From NCBI RefSeq assembly GCF_900451175.1, contig NZ_UGJJ01000001.1:186001-250000 (forward strand): a DNA stretch of 64,000 nucleotides. Reading direction: 5' to 3'. Shown piece after piece: positions 26,117 through 34,182 of the stretch (position 1 is its first letter; each line of letters opens with the position of its first letter). Both the position numbers and the translations under genes were made by a program. A model generated the notes under the pieces. That model was not told where the DNA came from, did not search any database, and saw only the letters and a program-made list of their open reading frames with translations. Origin of the DNA: Kingella potus (GTDB taxonomy: Bacteria > Pseudomonadota > Gammaproteobacteria > Burkholderiales > Neisseriaceae).

Positions 26117-27211
26117 ATGGCAGGCAACACCTTCGGACAACTCTTCACCGTAACCACCTTCGGCGAAAGCCACGGCGCAGGCTTGGGCTGCATCATCGAC
26201 GGCTGCCCGCCCGGACTCGAAATCGGCGAAGCCGACATCCAGGCCGATTTGGACAGGCGCAAACCCGGCACCAGCCGCCACGTTACCCAACGCCGCGAAG
26301 ACGACCGCGTAGAAATCCTCTCGGGCGTATTCGAAGGCAAAACCACCGGCACACCGATTGCGCTTTTAATCCGCAACACCGACCAGCGCAGCAAAGACTA
26401 CGGCGCAATCGCGCAGCAGTTCCGCCCCGGCCACGCCGACTACACCTACTGGCACAAATACGGCATCCGCGACTACCGTGGCGGCGGCCGCTCCTCCGCC
26501 CGGGAAACCGCCGCCCGCGTTGCCGCCGGAGCCGTCGCCAAAAAATGGCTGCGCCAAACATTCGGCATCGAAATCCTCGCCCACGTTACCCAAATCGGCG
26601 AGAAGAAAATCGCCTTCGAAGGCTACGGACACATCGCCCGCAACCCCTTCTTCGCCGCCAACCACAGCCAGATCGCCGAGCTGGAAAACTATATGGACAG
26701 CATCCGCAAAGCCCTGGATTCCGTCGGCGCGCGCCTGGCCCTGGAAGCACGCAACGTTCCCGTCGGCTGGGGCGAGCCCGTATTCGGCCGCCTCGATGCC
26801 GACCTCGCCTGCGCCCTGATGGGCATCAACGCCGTCAAAGCTGTGGCCATCGGCGACGGCTTTGACGCAGTAGCGCAGCGCGGCAGCGTCCACAGCGACG
26901 AACTCACCCCCGAAGGCTTCGCCTCCAACCACTCCGGCGGCATCCTCGGCGGCATCTCCACCGGCCAGACCATCCGCGCCGAATTTGCCGTCAAGCCCAC
27001 CAGCTCCATCGCCACACCGCGCCGCAGCATCGACATCCAAGGCGAAGCCGTAACCATCGCCACCCACGGCCGCCACGACCCCTGCGTCGGCCTGCGCGCC
27101 GCCCCCATTGCCGAAGCCATGGCCGCCCTCGTCCTCATCGACCACGCCCTGCGCCACCGCGCCCAAAACACCGGCGTGGAAGTATTCACACCCGACATCG
27201 AACGCCGCTGA
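26117..27211 (+). CDS. aroC: Chorismate synthase
   Basis: A 364-residue FMN-dependent enzyme that converts EPSP to chorismate, the last common step to aromatic amino acids and folate. Signature regions are visible: GNTFGQLFTVTTFGESHGAGLG at the N-terminus, RGGGRSSARETAARVAAGAVAK in the middle, and GRHDPCVGLRAAPIAEAM near the end. AGGAG lies 11 bases before ATG 26117, which sets the start. The length is standard (about 360). Confidence 0.97.
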   Translation: MAGNTFGQLFTVTTFGESHGAGLGCIIDGCPPGLEIGEADIQADLDRRKPGTSRHVTQRREDDRVEILSGVFEGKTTGTPIALLIRNTDQRSKDYGAIAQQFRPGHADYTYWHKYGIRDYRGGGRSSARETAARVAAGAVAKKWLRQTFGIEILAHVTQIGEKKIAFEGYGHIARNPFFAANHSQIAELENYMDSIRKALDSVGARLALEARNVPVGWGEPVFGRLDADLACALMGINAVKAVAIGDGFDAVAQRGSVHSDELTPEGFASNHSGGILGGISTGQTIRAEFAVKPTSSIATPRRSIDIQGEAVTIATHGRHDPCVGLRAAPIAEAMAALVLIDHALRHRAQNTGVEVFTPDIERR

Positions 27212-27307
27212 CCCCGCCGCCGGCCGTCTGAAAACACCGTGCCGCCGTGCGGCAACCCCGTTCCGCACAACGGCGCGGCTGCCTATACCCTGCAAGGAAA
27301 ACCCGCC

Positions 27308-28171
27308 ATGAATCCCGATTTAATCTGCTACAAACAAATGCCCGTTTGGCACGCCGCCGACATCCCCGCCGCCTTCCTCGCCCGCCACAACACCCAAGAA
27401 GGCACATGGGGCAAACTGCGCGTCCTGACAGGCCGTCTGAAATTCCATCTGCTCGACGGACAAGACAATATTCTCTCCACCGCCGAAATTACCCCCGAAT
27501 CCGGCGTACACACCATAGAGCCGCAGCAATGGCACAAAATCGAAGCCCTTAGCGGCGACCTTGCCATGCAGCTCGAATTCCACTGCGACAAAGCCGACTA
27601 CTTCCACAAAAAATACGGCATGACCGCCACCCATTCCGCCGTAAAAGCCGCCGCCGCCCGCGTTCCGCCTTGCAAAGCACTGGACTTGGGCTGCGGACAA
27701 GGCCGCAACGCCCTCTATCTCGCCCTCAAAGGCTTCGAGGTAACCGCCGCCGACCAAAACCCCGCCCCGCTCTACGCCCTGTCCGACCTCGCCGCACAGG
27801 AAAACCTGCCCGTACAGCCCGTGTCCTACGACATCAACACCGCCGCCCTCGAAGGACAATACGGCTTCATCGCCGCCACCGTCGTCTTCATGTTTCTCCG
27901 TCCCGAACGCATCCCCGCCATCATCGCCGACATGCAGGCACACACCCTCCCCGGCGGCTTCAACCTCATCGTTTCCGCCATGGACACCCCCGACTTCCCC
28001 TGCCCCATGCCCTTCCCGTTCAAATTCAAAGAAAACGAACTGCGCGGCCACTATGCAGGCTGGGAAATGGCCGAATACAACGAAGAATTGGGCGCAATGC
28101 ACGCCACCGACAGCGCAGGCAACCCCATCCGCTTCAAATTCGTTACCATGCTGGCGAAAAAGCCCGGATAA
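27308..28171 (+). CDS. tehB: TehB-type SAM-dependent methyltransferase, long form
   Basis: A 287-residue protein. Residues 1 to about 95 form a small beta-rich N-terminal domain (LICYKQMPVWHAADIPAAF, GTWGKLRVLTGRLKF), and the methyltransferase follows with motif I LDLGCGQGRNALYLALKG near residue 126. This two-domain layout matches Haemophilus-type TehB (about 286 residues) rather than the shorter E. coli form. TehB proteins methylate tellurium/selenium compounds and give tellurite resistance; in vivo substrates are uncertain. No tehA is adjacent. The start is ATG 27308 after an AAGGAAA site. A DUS is in frame (TGRLKF). Confidence 0.88.
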   Translation: MNPDLICYKQMPVWHAADIPAAFLARHNTQEGTWGKLRVLTGRLKFHLLDGQDNILSTAEITPESGVHTIEPQQWHKIEALSGDLAMQLEFHCDKADYFHKKYGMTATHSAVKAAAARVPPCKALDLGCGQGRNALYLALKGFEVTAADQNPAPLYALSDLAAQENLPVQPVSYDINTAALEGQYGFIAATVVFMFLRPERIPAIIADMQAHTLPGGFNLIVSAMDTPDFPCPMPFPFKFKENELRGHYAGWEMAEYNEELGAMHATDSAGNPIRFKFVTMLAKKPG

Positions 28172-28177
28172 AAAAAC

Positions 28178-28208
28178 AGGCCGTCTGAAAACCGCTTTCA
28201 GACGGCCT
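28178..28208 (+). terminator. DUS-pair hairpin terminator after tehB
   Basis: AGGCCGTCTGAAA (28178) and TTTCAGACGGCCT (ending 28208) close a short loop seven bases after the stop; TT follows. Confidence 0.75.
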
Positions 28209-28214
28209 TTCGCA

Positions 28215-28326
28215 GAACGTGTGCGTCGCCTTATGGGCGACACACCCTACACAGTAAACAATGGTGCAGTAAGCAGCAGCCTATACGGCATCGGTAGGGT
28301 GTGTTGCCACAGCAACGCACGCGGTT
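28215..28326. repeat. Inverted pair of REP-like repeats after tehB
   Basis: ACGTGTGCGTCGCCTTATGGGC...ACACCCTAC (28217-28251) faces GTAGGGTGTGTTGCCACAGC...ACGCACGCGG (28293-28324). The stem of the second copy is GTTGC/GCAAC, whereas other copies use GTCGC/GCGAC or GTGGC/GCCAC, i.e. compensated changes. The spacer 28172-28556 has no gene I can support. Confidence 0.75.
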
Positions 28327-28403
28327 TGGGATTTAACGCTATCGTTTGTCCGAACCTGCGGCAGGAGGAGCGCGATAGAAAAGTACGCCCTACACAGATT
28401 CAA

Positions 28404-28445
28404 AAGGCCGTCTGAAATTCCATAAAGCAGGATTTCAGACGGCCT
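28404..28445. terminator. DUS-pair hairpin upstream of the DUF1266 gene
   Basis: AGGCCGTCTGAAAT-type arm at 28404 and the inverted copy 28434-28445 form a hairpin about 110 bases before the DUF1266 start. Confidence 0.55.
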
Positions 28446-28556
28446 CTATTCCCTCTCCCGCCTGGGGATAGCTGGGATGGACAAACCGCCGCCACATTTT
28501 CCGGCAAACCGGCGTACAATCTTCACTTTCCCTAACAACGTTAAGCGAGTGCGAAA

Positions 28557-29540
28557 ATGAGCTTGAAAAACAAACTGTATGCCCGGCAATGGGGCTTTAT
28601 CAAACCGCTGTTGGCGGCGGTGATTTTGCTGGGCTTGTGGCTGGCAGGCGTGGTTACGCCTGAAAAAACCGGCGTGCCGGGCTGGCTGTTTTATATCGTG
28701 CTGGCTATTGTGGTGCTGTTTGCCGTGTTTAAAACGTTTTGGGGCGTGGTGTGCATTTTGTCGGCAAAGGAAAATGCGCGCGGCAAATGCGCCTTTGCCT
28801 TGCTGCACAATAAAAATCCGCAAGTGAAAACGGAAAACGCGGCGGAGCAATACGCGCTGCTGGCAACCACGTTTTACGAAGCCAGCGAAATTTGTTTCGG
28901 TTCGGCAAAAGATTTGGCGGGCTTTGCTGCCGACCCCAATTATCTGCCGCCGCAAAAATTTGACGAGCAAGGCGATTACCGAGGTGATTCGCAATATGTC
29001 AATTCCATCGAAGGGATGCTCCATCTGGACAAAAAAGACGCGGAATACCGCTTGGCACAGCCGCTGGCAGCCAGTTGGGGCATTACCAATGGCGAAGAGG
29101 CGTTGGAGCAGATGAATGCGCTGTGGGCATCGGCGCAGGAAAGCGCAAACGCCCCAGCCGGCCAAGATTTGCAGCAAACCGTGCGCGATTTTGGTTTCGC
29201 CTACGATGGCGCAGCGGCGGACACTTCGGGCTTTCATGTCGTGCGCTTTATTTGGGTGGCGCGTTCGGCGTTTACGCTGGGCTATGTGAACGAAGAAACC
29301 GTGCGCGGTGCGCTGGCAACGGCGGCGGCATTTATCGCGCAGCATTATGCCGATTGGCGGCAGTTTGCGTTTTCGTATCTGCTGGGCTACGCGCAATGGT
29401 CAGTTTCGCAGGGGCTGGGTGCAATGTCGTACAGCCTTTTTGTGGAACGGGTTAACGCAGTCAGTCAGGCATTGGACAGCCAAACCAGCCCGCTGCACGG
29501 CACATCGTTGGACGCTTTGCGTGAGGCCTTGAAACAATAA
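28557..29540 (+). CDS. Membrane-anchored DUF1266-domain protein
   Basis: A 327-residue protein. Two hydrophobic segments lie near the N-terminus (LLAAVILLGLWLAGVV and WLFYIVLAIVVLFAVF), after which a mostly helical soluble domain follows. The C-terminal part fits DUF1266: AASWGITNGEEALEQMNALW, FHVVRFIWVARSAFTLGYV, then HYADWRQFAFSYLLGYAQW. DUF1266 proteins are common in Neisseria and enterics, with no established function. Third-position usage is less GC-biased than that of the neighbours (frequent TTT, TTG, GCG), so recent acquisition is possible. A candidate -10 TACAAT lies at 28515. A hairpin follows the gene. Confidence 0.72.
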   Translation: MSLKNKLYARQWGFIKPLLAAVILLGLWLAGVVTPEKTGVPGWLFYIVLAIVVLFAVFKTFWGVVCILSAKENARGKCAFALLHNKNPQVKTENAAEQYALLATTFYEASEICFGSAKDLAGFAADPNYLPPQKFDEQGDYRGDSQYVNSIEGMLHLDKKDAEYRLAQPLAASWGITNGEEALEQMNALWASAQESANAPAGQDLQQTVRDFGFAYDGAAADTSGFHVVRFIWVARSAFTLGYVNEETVRGALATAAAFIAQHYADWRQFAFSYLLGYAQWSVSQGLGAMSYSLFVERVNAVSQALDSQTSPLHGTSLDALREALKQ

Positions 29541-29553
29541 GCGCGGTAATGAA

Positions 29554-29592
29554 AGGCCGTCTGAAAACAGGTTTTCCGTTTTCAGACGGCCT
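29554..29592 (+). terminator. DUS-pair hairpin terminator after the DUF1266 gene
   Basis: AGGCCGTCTGAAAAC (29554) pairs with GTTTTCAGACGGCCT (ending 29592) 14 bases after the stop, followed by TTTTT. Confidence 0.8.
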
Positions 29593-29706
29593 TTTTCCGA
29601 TTCGTTTCCGACGGACGGCAGGCATTGCGAAAGCGCGAAACCCGCTTTTCAGACGGCCTGCTGCCGACGGATAATCCGCATATTGCCAATTCATACAGGA
29701 GCAGCC

Positions 29707-30531
29707 ATGAATCCGTTGCGCTACCGCCCCACCCTTTTTTTCACTCTGTGTATGCTGGTTCCGTGGCCGCTGTGGTTTGCCGCAGCCTGCATCAGCCGTC
29801 AAAACCCGTCGCCCGCCATGTTGCAGGCCGAAGCCGCGCTGGGCATTACCGGCCTGATTGCGCCCGCGCTGATTACCGCCGGCCTGATTCTGCCCAATCA
29901 GCAGCTACGCGCCGATGCGGCAAAACGGCTGCTGCGCACGGGTGGCTTCCCCAAACGCTATTTTGCCGCCGCATTGCTGCTGCTGCCTGTCTCTATGGTT
30001 TTGGCGCAGCTTGTTTCGCTGCTGTTCGGCTACAGCGCGGAGCAGTTTCATATTTCGGGCAGACCGTCGTTTTCTTCCGCCGTGCTTTCGCCGTGGTTTG
30101 TGCTGACCTTTGCCGCCGCCGCCGAAGAGCTGGCCTGGCACGGCTACGGCACGGACGCGCTGCTGTCGCGTTTCAGCCTGTTCGGCACATCGCTGCTGTT
30201 TACCGTGTATTGGGCTTTATGGCATCTGCCGCTGGGCTTTATCCAGGGCTATTACCATAGCGAAGTGCTGGCGGAGGGTGCGCTGTACACCGCCAATTTC
30301 GTGCTGAGCATGATCGCATTTGTGCTGCTGGGCAACTGGCTGTATCTGAAAAGCGGCCGCAGCATCCTGCTGGCGGTGTTGTTCCATCTCTCGGCCAACG
30401 TGGGCAACGAAATCTTCGCCACCCATCCCGACAGCAAAGTCATCCAAACCGGTATGCTGCTGGCCGTATGCGCATGGCTGCTGTGCCGCGAGCGGGTGCT
30501 GTTTTTCGCCAAACCGCCAAAACCGGCGTAA
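29707..30531 (+). CDS. CPBP-family intramembrane metalloprotease
   Basis: A 274-residue protein with about eight hydrophobic helices. The CPBP (Abi/CAAX-protease-like) motifs are present: motif 1 as AEELAWHGYG, with His where Arg is common, motif 2 as YWALWHLPLGF, and motif 3 as LFHLSANVGNE. The paired Glu and the His residues would bind zinc. Roles in this family vary (prenyl-protein processing, self-immunity to bacteriocins, signalling), and nothing nearby indicates a substrate. The start follows AGGAG. Confidence 0.85.
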   Translation: MNPLRYRPTLFFTLCMLVPWPLWFAAACISRQNPSPAMLQAEAALGITGLIAPALITAGLILPNQQLRADAAKRLLRTGGFPKRYFAAALLLLPVSMVLAQLVSLLFGYSAEQFHISGRPSFSSAVLSPWFVLTFAAAAEELAWHGYGTDALLSRFSLFGTSLLFTVYWALWHLPLGFIQGYYHSEVLAEGALYTANFVLSMIAFVLLGNWLYLKSGRSILLAVLFHLSANVGNEIFATHPDSKVIQTGMLLAVCAWLLCRERVLFFAKPPKPA

Positions 30532-30580
30532 TCCGGCCGCGCACGGGCTTCCCCGCCCTGCCCTTTAACGCGCAATAAAA

Positions 30581-30620
30581 AGGCCGTCTGAAAAAAGCAG
30601 AAACGCTTTTCAGACGGCCT
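30581..30620. terminator. Bidirectional DUS-pair terminator
   Basis: AGGCCGTCTGAAAA (30581) faces TTTTCAGACGGCCT (ending 30620) between the convergent CPBP and DUF1853 genes. Confidence 0.75.
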
Positions 30621-30635
30621 TCCTGTTGCGAAAAA

Positions 30636-31502
30636 CTAAGCGGCAGCCTGCACGCCGCGCTTCATCATTCTGCCCGTTTCGTGCCAAAAGCCGTCGGGGC
30701 GGCGTTCGAGCGCGGCAAACAGGCCGTGTTCCTGCATACGGATCTGCGCCCATTCCCGCGTTTGCGCTTCGGGCAGACGGGCGGGAGCAAGATAGGACAA
30801 ACGCGGCAGGCAGGCATAGCGCAGGCCGTCTGAAAACGGAGTTTCAGACGGCCATTCGTCAAAATACAGGCCGTGCCAGCCCGTCGGATTCAGCGGCGGC
30901 TGCCAAACCGTGCCTTGCGCCGCAAACAGAATGCCGCGCAGCACGCTGCCGCTCTGCGGCACGCCCGCCGCGCCCGCTGCGGCCAAAGCCTGCCGCCCTG
31001 CCCCGTCCTGCGCCCGGGCAAGCTGCTTTTGCAGCTTCGCGGCTTTGTCCCGCAGGCGGTCGCACGGATTTAAGCCTGCCAACCGCTCCGGAGAGCCGTC
31101 TGCCGCACCGTAGTATTTGCAGGCCAGCTCGATGTGGTAAAGCCTGCCGTCGATCTCGGCGGTAAAATCCATCTCGCCCAAAGTGTCCGCACCGTCGGCA
31201 ACAAGGACATTGCGGGCGATCAGGCGGCTGTGCGGGGCATGTTCCAGCCAAAAAGCAAGCAGGCTTTCGGCGTAGCGGCCGAGACGGCCTCCATGCGGAG
31301 TTTCATCCGCCAAATGGGCGGCAAGCGGGGCGGGATTGTCGTCCAAAGCAAGCAGATAACGGAAACCATGCGCCCCCAGCAGCGTGCGCACGGGTATTTC
31401 GCAGCCGCTCCGCCACGGGGCGGGAGCGGTCAGGACTGCGGCAAGATCGCGCACGCGCGGATCGGCAAGCCGCCACCAAAGGGCATCAAGGGCGTAGTTC
31501 AT
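30636..31502 (-). CDS. DUF1853-family protein
   Basis: A 288-residue soluble protein without a signal peptide. It matches the DUF1853 pattern: ALWWRLADPRVRDLAAVLTAP at the N-terminus, then RLGRYAESLLAFWLEHAPHSRLIARN and DTLGEMDFTAEIDGRLYHIELACKYYG. The EMDF...HIELA...K arrangement resembles a PD-(D/E)XK nuclease-like core (Asp, Glu-x-Ala, Lys), but no activity is established for the family. A DUS lies in frame near the C-terminus. It is transcribed in the same direction as, and downstream of, trpG. Confidence 0.78.
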   Translation of the reverse strand: MNYALDALWWRLADPRVRDLAAVLTAPAPWRSGCEIPVRTLLGAHGFRYLLALDDNPAPLAAHLADETPHGGRLGRYAESLLAFWLEHAPHSRLIARNVLVADGADTLGEMDFTAEIDGRLYHIELACKYYGAADGSPERLAGLNPCDRLRDKAAKLQKQLARAQDGAGRQALAAAGAAGVPQSGSVLRGILFAAQGTVWQPPLNPTGWHGLYFDEWPSETPFSDGLRYACLPRLSYLAPARLPEAQTREWAQIRMQEHGLFAALERRPDGFWHETGRMMKRGVQAAA

Positions 31503-31528
31503 CTATTTGATTTTGGGCAGACAAATGT

Positions 31529-31560
31529 TTTTCAGACGGCCTCAAAGGCCGTCTGAAAAG
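31529..31560. terminator. Outward-facing DUS palindrome between trpG and the DUF1853 gene
   Basis: TTTTCAGACGGCCT, CAA- and A-containing loop, then AGGCCGTCTGAAAA give a near-perfect palindrome just behind the trpG stop, reading on the minus strand. Confidence 0.65.
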
Positions 31561-31565
31561 CGGGT

Positions 31566-32153
31566 TTAGCGTTGCGGCGCAAACTGCGCAAATTCGCGCA
31601 GGAAATTGGCGAGCATATCGTGCCCGTGTTCGGTCAGCAGGGCTTCGGGATGAAACTGCACGCCTTCGACAGCATATTGCTTATGCCGCAAACCCATGAT
31701 TTCGCCATCGTCCGTCCACGCGGTAACGTCCAAACAGTCGGGCAGCCCCGTACGCTCTACTGCCAAACTGTGGTAGCGCGTGCAGTTTACGGGATTGGGC
31801 AGGCCGGCAAATACGCCGCCGCCCTGATGGTGTACGGGCGACACCTTGCCGTGCATCTGGACTTTGGCACGGACAACCCGCCCGCCGAAAGCCTCGCCGA
31901 TGGCCTGATGGCCGAGGCACACACCCAAAACAGGTATCTCGCCCGCAAACCGCCGCACCGCCTCCACCGACACCCCCGCCTCCTTCGGCGAACAAGGCCC
32001 GGGGCCGATAACGAGATATTGCGGCGCAAGGGCGGCAATTTCGCCGACGGAAATATCGTCATTGCGCCGCACCAGCACTTCGCAGCCAAGTTCGCCGAAA
32101 TATTGGACGATGTTGTAGGTAAAACTGTCGTAATTGTCGATAAAAAGCAGCAT
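31566..32153 (-). CDS. trpG: Anthranilate synthase glutamine amidotransferase subunit
   Basis: A 195-residue class I glutamine amidotransferase that supplies ammonia to TrpE (and perhaps to PabB for folate synthesis). The catalytic triad is visible: C79 in GVCLGHQ, and H168 and E170 in VQFHPEA. The N-terminal MLLFIDNYDSFTYN is diagnostic of TrpG/PabA. No trpE or pabB lies beside it. The ATG is preceded by an A/T-rich stretch without a clear Shine-Dalgarno. A dual trpG/pabA role is possible. Confidence 0.93.
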   Translation of the reverse strand: MLLFIDNYDSFTYNIVQYFGELGCEVLVRRNDDISVGEIAALAPQYLVIGPGPCSPKEAGVSVEAVRRFAGEIPVLGVCLGHQAIGEAFGGRVVRAKVQMHGKVSPVHHQGGGVFAGLPNPVNCTRYHSLAVERTGLPDCLDVTAWTDDGEIMGLRHKQYAVEGVQFHPEALLTEHGHDMLANFLREFAQFAPQR

Positions 32154-32424
32154 TTTTTATTTAACTTTTTGATATGGATAAACGGATAGAGCGGCTAAGC
32201 GGACCCGACACTCCCTGCTGCCGGGCGCGCCGCGCCGCGCGGCCTGCGGATTTCATCAGCGCAAGGGTACGCATTCTCCCACCTTTGCGCCGCTTCGGAA
32301 AGCCGCCGCCGGCGCGGCGGCAAAACAGAGACAGGAAAAAGCGTGAAAACAGCCAGAATCCGACAAATGGGACAAACAGACAAAAAGGATTTTCAGAGCA
32401 AATCCGAAAATCCTTTTTCAAAAC

Positions 32425-32499
32425 TGGCACGCCCACGGGGAATCGAACCCCGGTTACCGCCGTGAAAGGGCGATGTCCTAACCGCTAGACGATGGGCGC
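32425..32499 (-). tRNA. tRNA-Glu (anticodon TTC)
   Basis: The minus strand folds as a 75-base cloverleaf with encoded CCA: acceptor GCGCCCA/TGGGCGT, D arm GTCT...GGAC, anticodon loop CTTTCAC, T arm CGGGG-TTCGATT-CCCCG. The sequence is close to bacterial tRNA-Glu. The first acceptor pair reads G1-U72, a wobble, where E. coli has G-C. Confidence 0.95.
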
Positions 32500-32515
32500 G
32501 GCGATATAAATTGTT

Positions 32516-32592
32516 TGGCGCACCCGGAGCGATTCGAACGCCCGACCCTCTGGTTCGTAGCCAGATACTCTATCCAACTGAGCTACGGGTGC
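32516..32592 (-). tRNA. tRNA-Arg (anticodon ACG)
   Basis: A 77-base cloverleaf with encoded CCA on the minus strand: acceptor GCACCCG/CGGGTGC, anticodon loop CTACGAA, T loop TTCGAAT. It resembles E. coli tRNA-Arg(ACG), whose A34 is edited to inosine. It lies 16 bases upstream of tRNA-Glu, so both are probably co-transcribed. Confidence 0.95.
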
Positions 32593-32704
32593 GAGAAAAA
32601 AGCGGATTATATGGAGCGGTTGTGGCAGCGTCAAGGGTTTGTGCTGTGAATTTTACGGCGGCGCGGTAAAATACTGCGTTTTATTTGAACGGAAAAGGAA
32701 TTTT

Positions 32705-34114
32705 ATGGACGGTTTTGCGCAGCGGCCGCTGCTTGCGGAGGCTTTGGCCGCATTCGGGCGGCCGGCGGCAATCGTCGATTTGGAAACCACCGGCGGCAGT
32801 TTCGATACCGACCGGATTACCGAAATCGCCTTTTTGCGTTTTGACGGCCGCACGGTTTCCCGTTACCACAGCCTGGTCAATCCGCAGCGGCCGATTCCGC
32901 CTTTTGTCCGCTCGCTGACGGGCATCGGCGACGAAACGGTAGCCGGCTCGCCCCTGTTTGCCGATTTGGCGCAAGAACTGCTGCCGCTGTTGCGCGGCTG
33001 CATCCTGCTGGCGCACAACAGCAAATTCGACTACACCTTTCTGCGCCGCGAGTTTGCCCGCTGCGGCCTGGCGTTTGCCGCGCCGACGCTGTGTACTGTG
33101 CAGCTTTCGCGCCGCCTGTACCCGCAGTTTTACAAACACAGCCTTGAAAGCATTATCGAACGCCACGGTATTGCCGCCAAATCGCGCCACCGCGCCGAAG
33201 ACGATGTGCGGGCTGTGGCGGATTATCTGGAAACCGCCCTGCGTGAACAGGGTTCGGCCACGTTTGCGGCACATGCCTCCGCCCTGGTGCGTCCGAAGCC
33301 GCCTGCCGCGCTGCCTGCGGATTTGGAGCAGGCGTTTCACGCGCTCTCCGACGGCTGCGGCGCGGTGCTGTGGCTGGACGGGGAAAACCGGCCGCTGCAT
33401 CTGGCGGCATACCGCCACACATTTTCCGAAGCGGCGCATTGGCTGGCTGTATCGGAGCAGGCGCAGCAGGCGGCTTCGCTGCGTTTTCTGCCTGCCGCAG
33501 GGCCGTTGCACGCGCTGGCCTTAAAGGCGCAACTGGCGGAACAATACGTTTGCAGGCCGTCTGAAAAGCCGGCGGCTGCGGCAGTACCGGAATATCTGAC
33601 CGTGCGGCTGCGCTCCGACGGACACGGCTGCGTGCGGGCAAAATTGGAGCGGCTTTCAGACGGCCTGTCCGCCGAAAGGCCGTACGGGCTGTTTCCAAAC
33701 AAAAAGGCGGCAAAACGGGCTTTGTCCGAATGGGCGCGGGCATGCGGCCTGTGTCCGAAAAGGCTGGACATCCTGCCGCAAAGCCATCCGCGCGGCATTC
33801 CCTGCCCCGCCGCCATATCGGGCGGCTGCGCCTGCCTTTCAGACGGCCTCGAAACACACAACCGCCGCGCTGCCGAAGCGGCACATTTTCTGCCTGTAAC
33901 CGGTTGGGGGCGGGCGCATACGCTGGAAATCACGGAAACCGATGCCGCCGCAGGAATGCGGGTATCGTTTGTCTGCTCGGGCGGTGCGATGCGGCTTGCC
34001 GATGGTTTATGGTATTTCGATCATTCCCTGCCCGCGCTGCTGAAAGAAAAATTCAAAAAAGAAAGGCACAATATCCGCATTTGCGCAGCAGACGGGGCAT
34101 TGCACGGTGCATAA
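32705..34114 (+). CDS. DnaQ-like 3'-5' exonuclease fused to a degenerate GIY-YIG (Cho/UvrC-like) region
   Basis: A 469-residue protein. Residues 20-185 are a DEDDh exonuclease with D25, E27, D109, H162 and D167 (VDLETTG, HNSKFDYTF, HRAEDDVRA). Residues about 205-285 align in pattern with the GIY-YIG nuclease of UvrC/Cho, but the key motifs have changed: GVY reads GAV, and YIG reads LHLA, so nuclease activity is unlikely. The later part keeps Cho-like features: YGLFPNKKAAKRAL, a GLCPKRL, and a cysteine-bearing PC...GGCACL before HNRR. DnaQ-GIY-YIG fusions are known in proteobacteria. A DNA-repair role is an inference. ATG 32705 follows GGAAAAGGAA. Confidence 0.82.
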   Translation: MDGFAQRPLLAEALAAFGRPAAIVDLETTGGSFDTDRITEIAFLRFDGRTVSRYHSLVNPQRPIPPFVRSLTGIGDETVAGSPLFADLAQELLPLLRGCILLAHNSKFDYTFLRREFARCGLAFAAPTLCTVQLSRRLYPQFYKHSLESIIERHGIAAKSRHRAEDDVRAVADYLETALREQGSATFAAHASALVRPKPPAALPADLEQAFHALSDGCGAVLWLDGENRPLHLAAYRHTFSEAAHWLAVSEQAQQAASLRFLPAAGPLHALALKAQLAEQYVCRPSEKPAAAAVPEYLTVRLRSDGHGCVRAKLERLSDGLSAERPYGLFPNKKAAKRALSEWARACGLCPKRLDILPQSHPRGIPCPAAISGGCACLSDGLETHNRRAAEAAHFLPVTGWGRAHTLEITETDAAAGMRVSFVCSGGAMRLADGLWYFDHSLPALLKEKFKKERHNIRICAADGALHGA

Positions 34115-34120
34115 CGGAAA

Positions 34121-34168
34121 AATACATACAGGCCGTCTGAAAAGAGTTTCAGACGGCCTGTATGTATT
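34121..34168. terminator. Bidirectional DUS hairpin with a 22-bp perfect stem
   Basis: The arms AATACATACAGGCCGTCTGA... and its exact complement ending TGTATGTATT flank a 4-base loop, between the convergent exonuclease and DUF4124 genes. Complementarity extends well beyond the 12-base DUS. Confidence 0.85.
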
Positions 34169-34182
34169 GCGCAACTGCCTGC

